This document shows, in pieces, positions 22,447 through 36,300 of a DNA stretch of 64,000 bases (positions are counted from its first letter, which is position 1; each line of letters begins with the position of its first letter). The translations under genes and the position numbers were made by a program. This DNA is from Sabellastarte sp. h YS-2021 (taxonomy: Eukaryota > Annelida > Polychaeta > Sabellida > Sabellidae): NCBI GenBank assembly GCA_964017235.1, contig OZ024938.1, positions 49,636,332-49,700,331 of the forward strand, read 5' to 3'. The notes beneath the pieces are model-generated. The model was not told where the DNA came from and did no database searches. It worked only from the letters and a program-made list of their open reading frames with translations.

Positions 22447-22493
22447 GTAATGCATAAACATTGGTACATGTAAACCGGTGTCCACTTATTGCA

Positions 22494-22710
22494 TTTATTA
22501 CTGCTTAGCTACCCAAGTTCGTCACCCACCTTAAAAATCGTTAAGGATAAGCAATATTGATACCAAAACAAATGGGATACATACTATCAATGACGATGTA
22601 CAACTGTACAAGGATAGATAATTGTGAAGAGGCTTTTATATTATCAAAAAATGCAAGTGACAAACTTGGGTAGGCGACGAACTTGGGTTGCTGATCATGA
22701 GCAGTAATAT
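22494..22710. mobile_element. Inverted-repeat MITE 2
   Basis: The outer arms TATTACTGCT and AGCAGTAATA and the inner arms ACCCAAGTTCGTC and GACGAACTTGGGT are inverse complements. The right arm holds two copies of the AACTTGGGT word. It lies about 50 bp from MITE 1. Confidence 0.65.
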
Positions 22711-22821
22711 TTTGAGGAAATATGTAAAATCAGACAATATAATGACAGCTAGCTGTCTAACATTAATGCCATCTGACATTAGTGACACGGTTACAGGTGT
22801 TACGTGAAACACCCCCGTCCT

Positions 22822-23163
22822 TCATCTACTGTCTGAAGTTCTTATGTCAAATTGTGTCACAGTGGCAAAATGTCTGTTGCCTTGCGGGTCTACGGGAATT
22901 TTAAAATGTTTAAAATTTCCGCCTTTGAATATGGTTACGTTGGCATGTGCAGACGAATGCGAACATGTGCATATTAATTTTTTGCTATTGTAACTGAAGG
23001 TGTAGTAGTGTAACACAGTGACATAAGGTGAGTAAATGTCCAGACAATTCGTCGCTGTGTTACAAGGTTGCATACGAACCTTGGGAGTTGAAGACAGGGA
23101 TATTTCATCCAACGCGTATAGCTGCGGGTTATAATGCCTGTGGTGTGAATGATACACAAAACC
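22822..23163 (-). CDS. Unassigned coding-like exon or ORF
   Basis: An open frame of about 113 codons follows an acceptor-like CATACCTTCCAAG on the minus strand (an open reading from 23259 is also possible). It ends in TGA at 22822. The composition is protein-like (alternating hydrophobic and polar stretches, four cysteines, NVT sequon) and CpG is denser than in surrounding DNA. No family was recognised. It could be the last exon of a minus-strand gene or a relic of a mobile element. Confidence 0.3.
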   Translation of the reverse strand, partial: GFVYHSHHRHYNPQLYALDEISLSSTPKVRMQPCNTATNCLDIYSPYVTVLHYYTFSYNSKKLICTCSHSSAHANVTIFKGGNFKHFKIPVDPQGNRHFATVTQFDIRTSDSR

Positions 23164-23393
23164 TTGGAAGGTATGTGGTATGCTTGGAAGTGTTTCCGCT
23201 GCCAAGTAAAACTTGGGGGAACATAAACATGAATGGGTCATGAGTGGTATAAACAACAAAATTGTACAAACTAACAGATGTTGTGATAGGTTTTGTTTAA
23301 AGATATTTTGTTATTTAATTTGTGCAATTTTTTGTCGCTAGTGCCACTTACCGGTATATTTGAAAAATTCAGTAGACTGTTTATCTTCCCTGT

Positions 23394-23562
23394 GTTTAGG
23401 GATCAGACTAAACACCACAAGGACACAAACACTGCAATGACCCCTTTGGTACCGCAAGGAGGCCTTATACCTACCTATCTTATCAAAGGAACCCATCAGA
23501 TAGATCCCTTAGTTAAGATGATGGGTAGAAAGAGCAGATGGGCTCCTGAAATGTTACAGTAA
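23394..23562 (+). CDS. Unassigned possible terminal exon
   Basis: After TTCCCTGTGTTTAG the frame reads DQTKHHKDTNTAMTPLVPQG, then GLIPTYLIKGTHQIDPLVKM and on to MLQ and TAA. The Pro/Gly/Thr-rich wording looks translated, unlike neighbouring noise, but no homologue was recognised and no partner exon was found. Confidence 0.3.
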
Positions 23563-24155
23563 TCACAGGAAATAGTTTTGTGAATGTAACATGCTTTGTA
23601 ACTTGCAAGAAGAATTTGTCCAGGATTCACAAAAGAAACATTCAATTATTTAATTCCAAAACTCAGGATGGCAAACTGAACAGGGAAACTGCACTTTTTA
23701 AACGGAAATTGGGAAATATTATTTAAATCTCTTGGCAGCTGTCTTTGCAGTTGCTCTCCTTCAGCTGGTGTAACAACAGCAGCAAAATCTGCCAAACATG
23801 CCACAATAGCCAAAGTTGCTAGCCATACTCACCTTTGTGAACATTTTATGGCCCTTTTCAGGAACACGCAGCATCTAAAAACAATTGTTTAGCTATGTGC
23901 TGAAACAAATCCCCATACAGCCATCACAATTCATTAACTGACTCTCATGCTATCACAAGCCAAACCCTCACTAGTATATATAAATGTCAGACAAGTCCAT
24001 TCCAATGTAAAATATGGTCCCTCAAGTTATAAAGTTATGTAATGTTTGTCCTTGTGGTCCCTGATATTTTTTCCGCACCATAAGCCCCCCCCCCCCCCAA
24101 CCCCTGGGAAGCACCCATCTGTAGAGCTTTAAGCTACCTACCTCGAAAATGACAG
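23563..24155. other. Gene-free spacer
   Basis: Nothing supported. It contains a C-homopolymer run at about 24085-24099. Confidence 0.4.
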
Positions 24156-26352
24156 GTGTTTTTGTCTTTGTTTATGAGGGGATTAACAAAGGCTCGTTTA
24201 AATACCAGTATTACTTGTCATATTAGTTCTTATGCAAATTTAGCCGAATCCGGACTTAGGATTAAACGTGACAAGTGCAAGTTCATGGAACCTGAAGTTC
24301 GCTATCTCGGACACAAAATCGACTGCAATGGACTGCATCCACTGGATGACAAAGTCAAAGCTATTGTTGAAGCTCCAGCTCCTAGAAATGTTACAGAGCT
24401 GAAGTCTTATTTGGGGCTATTGAATTATTATGGCAGATTTCTACCAAATCTATCCACCACCTCAGCACCTCTGCATTACCTGTTGAAGAAAGGATTTGTT
24501 TTCAGTTGGGGAAAGCAACAGACAAAAGCTTTTGAAGCATCAAAGCAGCTTTTAACATCTTCTCGCGCATTATGATCCAAAAAGGGAACATCTGCTCGTG
24601 CATTATGATCCAAAAAGGGAACTCATCTTGACATGTGACGCATCAGCCTATGGAGTAGGCGCAGTTTTAGCTCAAAAAGACTCTGAGGATAATGAACATC
24701 CTATTGCATTTGCTTCTCACTCATTAGCACCTGCTGAGAAGAACTACAGTCAGCTAGATAAAGAAGCCTTAGCTATCATCTTTGCAGTGAAGCGTTTCCA
24801 CCAGTATATTTTTGGGTGCACTTTTGTTATCATCACTGATGACAGACCACTTCTTGGATTGTTCGGACCAGACCGACCAATACCACAGTTGGCATCAGCT
24901 CGCATTCAGAGATAGAGCTTAGCTCTGAGTGCATACAAGTATTCATTAGTGCACCGCCCTGGTTGTCAAATCAGCAATGCAGATGGACTGAGTAGGTTGC
25001 CATTGCCAGATGCACCTACTAATGTACCTGTTCCAGGAGACATTCTATTGTTGACCAGTCACCTTGCTGAAAATTCAACTGTCACAGCAGACAGCATTCG
25101 TAGAGAGACAATTAGAGATCCTGTTCTGTCAAAGGTCATGCGTTCTGTGCAGAATGGTTGGCAGGATCAAGAACACTCTATTGACATGAGAGAATACACA
25201 AAACACAAGGATGAACTTTCAGTAGAAATGGGTTGCATTCTGTGGGGTTCCAGAGTAGTTGTTCCTTCCAAGTTTCGCAGACGCATCTTACAAGAGCTGC
25301 ATGAAGGACACCCAGGCATGGTGAAAATGAAAAGTTTAGCATGCAGCTTTGTTTGGTGGCCCCATTTGGATAACAATATTGAACATGTAGTGAATGAATG
25401 TAGTGCATGCCAAACATGCAAGAAAAATCTTCACGAAGCTCCGCTGCATCCATGGGATTGGCCATCAAAGCCATGGGATAGGATTCACATAGACTATGCA
25501 GGACCTATCCTTGGGAAGATGATTTTAGTAATTGTTGACGCCCATTCCAAGTGGATTGAAACTCATGTCATTGCATCAGCCACAAGTTCTGCTACAATTG
25601 AGAGGCTAATGATGACATTTGCTTGTCATGGTTTGCCAAGGTCTGTAGTGTCGGACAACGGGTCATGCTTCACGTCGGAAGAATTCAAGTTATTTGCAAG
25701 GACAAATGGAATACGGCACATTTACACTTCACCATATCACCCAGCCTCGAATGGGCTCGCAGAGAAAGCAGTGCAGACAGTCAAAAATGGACTCAAGAAA
25801 ATAACCGAAGGTAATCTAGAAATTCGCCTTTCCAAGTTCCTGGCTCGGTACCGCATTCTTCCACAAAGCACGTTGTTGAAGAGAAAAGTACGCACAAAAC
25901 TGGATTTGCTACTACCCAGCACTTCAGCCACGGTAAACAAATCATTGGAAAATCAAAAATTCCATCATGATCACAAGGCCAGAGAAAGAGAATTCGGTGT
26001 TGGCAACACTGTCTATGTTCAGAACTTTGGCAAAGGACCAGAACTGTTGGCAGGCATTATCACCGAAAGGCGCGGCCCAGTTTCATACAACATCACGTTA
26101 CCAGATGGTCGTTGCTTGAGACGTCATGTTGATCACATCAGAAGCAGACAATGTGAACCTGTGGATAATGTTCCATTGTTACCAGTCGAAAAACCACCAG
26201 TAGACGTGTTCAAACCACTGGTTCCTCCAAAGGTACCGCCAGATGAATCCAATATGGCACCAGCAGAAGTACCTCCTGAGGAATGTTCTGTCAGTGTTCC
26301 TCATAGGCACTCTACCAGGCAGATCAAACCACCACAGCGACTGGATCTGTAG
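24156..26352 (+). pseudogene. Gypsy pol remnant: RT C-terminus, RNase H, integrase
   Basis: The segment 24235-24560 is the RT thumb/connection (IKRDKCKFMEPEVRYLGHKI; SYLGLLNYYGRFLPNLS). A one-base shift near 24560 moves to the frame of 24570-26352. There RNase H shows TCDASAYGVGAVLAQ, DKEALAI and an ITDDRPL in place of the usual TDH. TAG at 24913-24915 interrupts the frame. Integrase follows: an HHCC zinc finger (HEGHPG...CSACQTC), catalytic Asp in IDYAGP, Asp at 25654 in VVSDNG and Glu at 25762 in GLAEKAV (35 residues between). A deletion has removed a few residues in the C-terminal part (after ARYRILPQST). A 33-bp in-frame tandem duplication (HYDPKRE twice) lies at 24567-24632. Confidence 0.88.
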
Positions 26353-26718
26353 TTGTGTGTGAATATAAGGGGCAGAATAATCCCCATGGACATTAGGTGT
26401 GGAGTCAAGGGTAGTCCACCCCTTGCACTCAAAATAGAACAGTATTCTAAAAATAGTATTAGACTTAAGTATTAGTTTTAAATTGAATGCAATTTCTTGA
26501 CTGAATACCAGCACTATGAACTCTAAAATAAACACTTGTTTCCAGTTATGAGGCATTTCAGCTAGAAATAACAGTAAAGTGTAATTCAGTATACATTGCG
26601 GTCTCATGTCATTAAGGTTGACTGACCTGATCTTGAGATCATAAGTAGTAAATTGTTATTTGTAAATCTCAGGTATTCTTAGTTAATGTTGATTGTTAAA
26701 ACTTAAAGAGGGAGGAAA

Positions 26719-26909
26719 TGCGATGTACGCATACTTTAATCCGCAATACCTACGGCTATATAATCCACGCAGTTTTGCAGCAGAACGATTTGCGATACTC
26801 ACTTCCGCCCACCATCTTACAATAACAACAGTCACGTTACAGAGTTTACGTTTTGTTGTCAGTACTATAATCATTGTCACATTTTGAAGCAATAAACCTG
26901 CTAGATACA
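26719..26909 (+). repeat. Gypsy 3' LTR
   Basis: Begins TGCGATGTACGCATAC directly after the polypurine tract and ends near CTAGATACA, giving TG...CA ends about 190 bp apart. It contains a TATATAAT box and AATAAA, as expected of the promoter and poly(A) signal. The end is inferred because no second LTR is available to compare. Confidence 0.6.
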
Positions 26910-27286
26910 ATTGACTAATTCTTTTCTTTTATACATGACAAATAATAAGTCTTTACATAAAGTTTCTCTCTCTTAAACATTATTTTCTCTACTTAAGCAT
27001 TATTTGAACCTTTATATAACTGACACTGCTCTGAAAGTCTCTTGATCTTTATACTGGTTCACTTTTTCTATATCTCATGGTGTTAAACTATTTCCCTGGT
27101 CTGTGAGGAATGGGCGTCTCCAGTGCTGAATTGCATTGACACAGTATTACTGATTAAATATTATATTTTGTTCACTTCTCTTAGAAGTTTATATATTTCC
27201 TAAGTACCACAATTAAACTGTGTCATTAAACTTAATGTTGTGCTTATTTTCAGATGGACATAAATTTAGGAACCACATAACCAGCC

Positions 27287-27381
27287 ATGGCAAATGCTCT
27301 TCCAAAAAGATATGTTAAACACAGTAAAAGTTCAAATGTGGTATCACTTGATGACTCATTTACACTCACAGAAAGCTCAAG
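27287..27381 (+). CDS. HECW: HECW-like exon 1 (start codon)
   Basis: The exon begins at 27254 after TTATTTTCAG and includes 33 bases of 5' UTR. ATG gives [19 protein letters not shown]. Donor AAG|GTGAGT. Further upstream non-coding exons cannot be excluded. Confidence 0.75.
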
Positions 27382-30300
27382 GTGAGTACAGCTGTTGTTT
27401 TCTTCCATCTCTATTTGGGTTATGGCTGTCATGAAGTTATGTCTTGGTAGAGTTTGGAATCTAAAATTCACCACCTCTAAAACCTTAGTTAATTCCATGG
27501 AGAAAATGATGCTTTATCGTAAACTTCGTATTTTTCAGTTCAAAAACCCTTAATTTACTATACATACAAGAAATCTCACCTCAATTCGTTTATTTTCTTA
27601 ACATTTCCACATGTGGCGAATTTCAGATATGAGGTGAATTTTAGATTTCCTTGGAGTTACTCCTGACTTTTTTGTTTCTACATCATGATTGTACCAATTA
27701 GAAATTATGCTATTTACCACAGGCCTGGAAACAGAAAAAAAAAAATTTTTCTGATTTGTGTTAATTTTACCACTGGGTAAAACCCACCTACATTTCTTGT
27801 AAGGATGGAAAGCCTTATCACATATGTCAGTTTTATGACTACTTTGGGCTATTCATGTTAATATATTTTTTAAATTCCATAAATTTTGCAGAGTACACTG
27901 TGGTGTAGTGGTTTATACACTCGTCCCCCACCTCCCAGGCTGGTGGTTCAAACCCTAAACCCGACCCTATGTGTGACAGTTGGGAGTTTCTTACATTCCC
28001 TTGGAGTTAGCAGTGCAGAAACTTGACCAACATATATGTACTGCTGTCCTCTCCCCGTAAAACTGCCCGTGTTGATATAACCCATACAAGTAGTAGTTGT
28101 AGAAGTATGAAGTATTTATAACGTGCCAAATTGACATAAACCTCCTGTAAGACACTTGTGTCCAAAAAGGGATATTCCAATTCCAGAATAAGTCCATGTT
28201 AGCCTCCTAGGGGGGAGAAGACTATTTCTGGAAAGTGATGATAAACCCAAATAAATCAAAAGGAGGTCCTTATATTTTGCTTACGTTTGCATAAATGAAG
28301 AGTGTATGTGTCCCCAGTGGTCAATATTCAAATAATATACCAAATGTCACAATCCTCACTATTAGTATTATTTTCATTGACATTCGAAGATTTTATCTTT
28401 GTTTTTGTTAGCATTATCAGGGATGAATCATATATACTTTCAGCATCCAGAGTAAGCTGAGTTCTAGAGCAAGCAGTGACTCGGATCTGAGCACACTGAG
28501 TGTACACAGACACTCCCAGCTGACTGTGGACCAGTACACACATACACTAGGTAGTGGTGACACAGTCACTGTGTCTTGGGATCTGCAAGATCATGTCACT
28601 TCCTCAGACTGGATGGGTCTCTTCTTTGTCGGTAAGCCCCTGCAGCTTTACTAGTCCAGTACAACAGTTGGTATAAAACCATCATAGGATGGTGTAACAT
28701 AAAATTTTTCCCGGAAGTAAAATTTTTCTTCTGAGTGCCTTCTAAACCACGGATCTCATTTATTATTGCATTTTGTTATTGTTAAATGATAGTTTAAGAA
28801 ATATAATGTAAAAATATCGATAACTATCAACAATATGTTGAATATAACCTAAAATAAAGTATTTTCGGTTCATAATATAACCATTTATGCGCATGTGCGA
28901 TGGCGTAGAAACGGGTAAAAAGACAGGAAGAGGAAAAATTTCACAGGACAACAGTAAGATTGTGGTCTGATGGAAGACTGTTTTCTACGTGCTGTGAATT
29001 TTTCTGAGCCCCACAGTTAACATTACTTGGACAGAAGAAAACCACCTTTTTCACTTATATCTCTTTGTGATCTATTTTTATCAGACACTGTTTGAGATAT
29101 CTCTACCCAATTTCATACGTTTATAAACTAAATTAATATCTGGACGCAAGTCAATTTTCCAGTCTAGGGGGCCATAATTAAGTGACAGGTGAGTATTCAG
29201 TTATCCCACCATATTAACAAGACCGAAAGGGTTTTGATCTACTAGCATGAACACAAAGCCATCAGACACAAGTAGTGCACCAAAGCGGTCACCAATCCCA
29301 GTACTAACGTAGCCCATTGCCGCTTAACTTCAGTGAATGGACAGATAATCATCACGCTATGCCACAATTAATGAAAGTCCGGAGACACAAAAAATGTGGA
29401 GCTCACGCTTAAAAATGTAATCCCTCTTCCAGTTAATTAAACTTTCCTCCTCTGAATTTCTTTTTTCTTTGCCAAGACACACATACATACTAACACTCCT
29501 CCCCCCCCACTTCCCCCATGATACAATTTGTGGTTTAGCCAACTTCATCAGTTGAAGATCTACTCCGTATGCACTGTTTCTACATTGCATTGATGTATGT
29601 ATATATTTTTTATGTAAATACATATGGTGATTTTATCTCATTAGAAATTAAAGCAGTTGTGATTAGTAAATTTATTGTTCTTTCAAATTTTAAGGACGCT
29701 AATGTACATTTATTTAGAAATTTTTAAAAAAAGTTCAAAATTTGAAAAAAGATAGGTTAGTTGGTTTTGATCTAATCACAGTGTTTTATATTTGATCTCT
29801 CTACTAATATATGAAATTAATAGAATAAAGATAAATAGGTTTGGGGGTTTATTATTTTGGAAATGCACAGTCAATCACTTTTAATACTTAACATTATGTT
29901 TACAGTGTCTCTGCAAAGAATACAGAATTTGATCTTTGCATTTCCTGCTTCTTCTGTGACATTACATTTATGCTTAGGGACACTTTGTTTTTGTTAGGGG
30001 CCAGTTCCACGGATATAGCCCACGGTTCCATATATGGTAACTGATAGGGATGCACAAGGGATGGGGGTGGTCATGTAAAAGATTTACGGATCTACTACGG
30101 ACTGCTGCGGACAGGTTTGCGGATGAAAAGATTGCACCAAGGATCGGTCTTATGACTGTTTTTTAATCCGCAAACCCTGCCCATGTCAATCTGTAGCAAA
30201 TCCGGTTAGATCTGGCAATGTTTTTATGGATATTTATTGCCGCGGAAGTCACATTTTCTGGTTTTATTTTTTAGGTGACTATACATCTGCAAATGCTTTG

Positions 30301-33300
30301 GATATAAAAAACAGAGGGAGTAACACAACAAAGAAAGGATCAATCGTGTGGTTCATAGACAATTCACAACACCTCTTTGTTGATGGTAATGTATTATATT
30401 TATTATTTATCAGTTATGGAGAATATTAGACAGGTCAAGTAGAAGATTTTCAATGATATTTGTAGTTTTACAGGTGACAAAAAATCACGCAAGTGTGTCG
30501 TACACATTATTTGTATCTTTCTTGTTTGTTTCAGATGTTTTGAGAATTTGCATCCTATATAATTACTGAACAGAGTGACAAATCGTTATTAAAATTAGGG
30601 TTGGTTTGTAAAAGCTTTACAAAGATCTTCTCTGACAAATGGTTGAACCCATCCTAGCTAAACATGTGGTACAGACTTTTACACCTGTGTATTAAATAGT
30701 GCCTCTGTGATGTAGTGAATATCAGTTTTGCAAAGGTTTACTTGGGTGTCACATCTCTGGGTTTGAATCTAATTCATGGAAATATGTGGAAAATACTGAC
30801 CTAGACCTGTATTCACAAAGATTCTTAGAATTTTTCCTAGAATTACACTTAAGTCTAAGAAAAATTCTATGCTAAGAATTTTCTTATTCTTAGAATAATA
30901 TTCTATTCACAAAACAATTCTTAGCTAAGAATAATTCTGAGAATAGTAGTAAAAGGAAATGTATGCAATTCTTAGAATTTTTCTTAGACCAAGTGTAATT
31001 CTAAGAAAAATTCTAAGAATAAGAATCTTTGTGAATGCAGGCCCTGGCCTACTGTTACCAGTGCTGTTAAAAGAGTCCCACCTTTAATTGATAAATACAC
31101 ATGTTGTATTCCACTGCTAGGTGTGAGTAAAGTATGCTTCAAGTACTACCACGGACCAACAGGGGATCTGCGTGCTTACAGCCCCACCATTACTGTGATA
31201 AACCCTTATTTCAAGAAGGTAAGTCATTGTATTACATAAATGCCAAATATACTTTGAATGCCTTTATTAGGTTGTTCAAAATCTATTTTCTATATATTGT
31301 TTAATGAATGTTAATGAACTACTGCTGATAGGGCAGCATTGAGTGTCAGTTTTTGTAGTCAATGTAGCTTAATTAGATTGTACCATCATTGGACCCAATC
31401 TGTGCAGTATCAGTTTTTGTAGGTGCATAAAACTACACCATCAATATAAAATCAAATAGCATTAGCATTTTGGGATTCAACAAGGTGGGTATGTGTCTGT
31501 TTGGTGCCCACAAATACTGTATTTATCTAAATAAATGCCTTGGGGTGATGCATTTTTTAAGGGGTGAGGGGGGAGATGGGGCATAAAGTGTCCGTGAGCA
31601 ATGGGCGATAATGACCTACCTTACAACTGGCATCTCAATTGCCAGCACATAACATTGTGAGAGAGCTCAAAATACTAGAAACAAAAACTTAATATGGAGA
31701 AATTATAAACTTTTATCTCTTATTTTATTTAACTGGATAAGAAGTGTTTGCTCTTTCTTTGTAAGGGCACAAAAATTAGCTGATGTTTATGCCAGTTGTG
31801 TGTAAAAATGTGGAAATCTGTCTAGAATTAATAACAACAGTACAACTATCTATTTCATTTTGTACTTTCATGTTACAGTATGCTGGAGCAAGAAGTCGTC
31901 ATGGTGATCATTCAGAGTTGATTCGCTTCACAATTTCGGGTAATGATAGATTTTTTTTTTGCCATCAGTCAGCCATGTAAGTTGTTTTTAGGCCAAGATA
32001 TTGTGTATGAACTGATTATTTTTCTGAATTCTGGTTCAAACTGTACAGGTGGCCTGTATAAAGGCTCTCTTCGATTCAGTTACCATCTATAATGGGATCA
32101 CATTGGCTTAATGGGTAACACACACTCTGCCCTCACTCAGACACACAGTTTAATTCCCTGCATAACCTAAATTAGAAAAATAGGTAGTTAACACTTACTG
32201 GTGGTAGTGCTGGGACGAAGTTTGCAAACTTCGGTATTATTACTCGCTGGCTCATTGCCAATCAATGATCGGTAAAATTTAAGTACAGCCGATGTTTGCT
32301 AAACTCATTTCTTTGTAGCCTTTTTGTCACAATAAAACACTGATTGCAATTATATTTTGTAAAATTTTTGAACGTTTACCTGTTAAAATCACAAAACTAG
32401 CCGTAAATGCACAAATTTATAGTAAACAGAAAACACTTTGGGGTTTTCCTACTGTAGTCAAGGCGATAGTAAAATCAGCCAATCACAAGCAAGGATAGAT
32501 AAAGAATGGTATGAATGAGGTAGACGTTTGTGAAAGCCTTTTAGTTTATATTTTGGTTATATTTGTGCTAATTTATGTACACTTTCCTTGTTTTTATTTA
32601 TAATATTTGATTTTTTTGTCTGGTTCACACTACTGATTCCATGATCAGCAGTGATCGATCTTTGGTCACATTATTCCGATTCAAACATCGACAGGTAAAA
32701 TCGTGCCGATCTCCCAGCACTAACTGGTGGTTTTCAGTATGGAATCTTAATGGATTACCATGCACTGTAATCTTCACTTACCTCAACTACTTGTTGCAAG
32801 TAACATCAAACCCAGATCAATAACAAAAATCATTTTTATGTCAGCTGACTTGTCAGTCAGCTGGCATTATGTCGTCACTCTGCGGCGTGGGCGTACGCGT
32901 ACGCGTCCGCGTGAACAACTTCTCCTCCAAAACTACAAGGCCTAGAGACGTGCTGTTTTTTTTAAAAGATACCTTATCTATCGAGGATGAAAAATTGTTC
33001 AAGGCATGCAAATCTGTCTGTTCGTCTGTTTGCTAGAGACATTACAAGGGGGGTACCCCCACCAAAAGTGTGAAAATTTCAACTTTTTATCACAATTTTC
33101 TCAGTGACTATTGCAGGGATTTCTCTCATATCTTGCATATATGTACTAGGCCAGAGGTAGATTCTCTTGTGTGAGTATGAGACCTGGATCTCTCTTACTT
33201 TTTTTTTAATAAATTTTTTTAATAATTTTTAATGCATTAACATTCATGAAATCATGCACAAAATCATTTATAACTTGAAAACTGTTGCATCTAGAGCATT

Positions 33301-36300
33301 TTGTTAAAATATGTTATTCAGCTACTTTTTTCATAGCTACAATATGGTGAGTAAGTTGGGTGCCTGTCTCAATAGCTAAGTGAGTAATAGCTACTTTTGG
33401 GCTTTTCAGTAACTTCCATCATGAGTAGAATCACTTGTAACTTAAAAACTATTGCATTTAGAGAATTTCGTATAAATATGTTATTCAGCTACTTTTGGGT
33501 CAGCTATAACATAGTAAAATTTTAGACCTGTAGCTCATGGCATAGCTGAGTAATAGCTGCTTTTACGTTATCACTGTTGAGTAAATTGCTTATAACTTCA
33601 AAACTATTGCATTTAGAGAATTTCGTATAAATATGTTATTCAGCTACTTTTGGGTCAGCTATAACATAGTGAACTTTCAGACCTGTAGCTCATGGCATAG
33701 CTGAGTAATAGCTACTTTTAGGTTATCACTGTTGAGTAAATTGCTTATAACTTGGAAACTATTGCATTTAGAGTATTTTGTTTCAATATGTTATTCACCT
33801 ATTTTGGGATCAGCTATAACATAGTGAAGTTTCAGATCTGTGGCTCATTGCATAGCTGAGTAATAGCTACTTTGAAGTTCTCACTATTGAGTAAATCACT
33901 TGTAATTGGAAAACTATTGCATTTAGAGAATTTCGTATAAATATGTTATTCAGCTACTTTTGGGTCAGCTATAACATAGTAAAATTTCAGACCTGTAGCT
34001 CATGGCATAGCTGAGTAATAGCTACTTTTAGGTCATCACTATTGAGTAAATCAGTTGTAACTTGAAAACTATTGCATTTACAGTATTTTGCTTAAATATG
34101 TTGTTCACCTACTTTTAGGTCAGCTATAACATAGTAAAATTTCAGACCTGTAGCTCATGGCATAGCTGAGTAATAGCTACTTTTAGGTCATCACTATTGA
34201 GTAAATCAGTTGTAACTTGAAAACTATTGCATTTACAGTATTTTGCTTTAATATGTTGTTCACCTACTTTTGGGTCAGCTATAACATAGTGAAATTTCAG
34301 ACCTGTAGCTCATTGCATAGCTGAGTAATAACTACTTTGAGGTTCTCACTATTGAGTAAATCATTTGTAATTGGAAAATTATTGCATTTAGAGAATTTAG
34401 TATAAATATGTTATTCAGCTACTTTTGGGTCAACTATAACATAGTAAAATTTCAGACCTGTAGCTCATGGCATAGCTGAGTAATAGCTACTTTTAGGTCA
34501 TCACTATTGAGTAAATCAGTTGTAACTTGAAAACTATTGCATTTACAGTATTTTGCTTAAATATGTTATTCACCTACTTTTGGGTCAGCTATAACATAGT
34601 AAAATTTCAGACCTGTAGCTCATAGCATAGCTGAGTAATAGCTACTTTTAGGTCATCACTATTGAGTAAATCAGTTGTAACTTGAAAACTATTGCATTTA
34701 CAGTATTTTGCTTAAATATGTTGTTCACCTACTTTTGGGTCAGCTATAACATAGTAAAATTTCAGACCTGTAGCTCATGGCATAGCTGAGTAATAGCTAC
34801 TTTTAGGTTATCACTGTTGAGTAAATCAGTTGTAATTGGAAAACTATTGCATTTAGAGAATTTAGTATAAATATGTTATTCAGCTACTTTTGGGTCAACT
34901 ATAACATAGTAAAATTTCAGACCTGTAGCTCATGCCATAGCTGAGTAATAGCTACTTTTAGGTCATCACTATTGAGTAAATCAGTTGTAACTTGAAAACT
35001 ATTGCATTTACAGTATTTTGCTTAAATATGTTGTTCACCTACTTTTAGGTCAGCTATAACATAGTAAAATTTCAGACCTGTAGCTCATGGCATAGCTGAG
35101 TAATAGCTACTTTTAGGTCATCACTATTGAGTAAATCAGTTGTAACTTGAAAACTATTGCATTTACAGTATTTTGCTTTAATATGTTGTTCACCTACTTT
35201 TGGGTCAGCTATAACATAGTGAAATTTCAGACCTGTAGCTCATTGCATAGCTGAGTAATAACTACTTTGAGGTTCTCACTATTGAGTAAATCATTTGTAA
35301 TTGGAAAATTATTGCATTTAGAGAATTTAGTATAAATATGTTATTCAGCTACTTTTGGGTCAACTATAACATAGTAAAATTTCAGACCTGTAGCTCATGG
35401 CATAGCTGAGTAATAGCTACTTTTAGGTCATCACTATTGAGTAAATCAGTTGTAACTTGAAAACTATTGCATTTACAGTATTTTGCTTAAATATGTTATT
35501 CACCTACTTTTGGGTCAGCTATAACATAGTAAAATTTCAGACCTGTAGCTCATAGCATAGCTGAGTAATAGCTACTTTTAGGTCATCACTATTGAGTAAA
35601 TCAGTTGTAACTTGAAAACTATTGCATTTACAGTATTTTGCTTAAATATGTTGTTCACCTACTTTTGGGTCAGCTATAACATAGTAAAATTTCAGACCTG
35701 TAGCTCATGGCATAGCTGAGTAATAGCTACTTTTAGGTTATCACTGTTGAGTAAATCAGTTGTAATTGGAAAACTATTGCATTTAGAGAATTTAGTATAA
35801 ATATGTTATTCAGCTACTTTTGGGTCAACTATAACATAGTAAAATTTCAGACCTGTAGCTCATGCCATAGCTGAGTAATAGCTACTTTTAGGTCATCACT
35901 ATTGAGTAAATCAGTTGTAACTTGAAAACTATTGCATTTACAGTATTTTGCTTAAATATGTTGTTCACCTACTTTTGGGTCAGCTATAACATAGTAAAAT
36001 TTCAGACCTGTAGCTCATGGCATAGCTGAGTAATAGCTACTTTTAGGTCATCACTATTGAGTAAATCAGTTGTAATTTGAAAACTATTGCATTTACAGTA
36101 TTTTGCTTAAATATGTTGTTCACCTACTTTTGGGTCAGCTATAACATAGTAAAATTTCAGACCTGTAGCTCATGGCATAGCTGAGTAATAGCTACTTTTA
36201 GGTCATCACTATTGAGTAAATCAGTTGTAACTTGAAAACTATTGCATTTACAGTATTTTGCTTAAATATGTTGTTCACCTACTTTTGGGTCAGCTATAAC

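Larger units (their letters stand above)
24156..26909 (+). mobile_element. 5'-truncated Ty3/Gypsy retrotransposon
   Basis: Partial pol (RT thumb, RNase H, integrase) is followed by an A/G-rich primer tract (AAAGAGGGAGGAAA at 26705-26718) and a 3' LTR. Gag, protease and the catalytic half of RT are gone, and no 5' LTR was found between 22 and 24 kb. The wording IDYAGPILGKMILVIVDAHS is typical of the K02A2.6-like/Mag branch of Gypsy (established family knowledge; the assignment is by eye). Confidence 0.88.
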
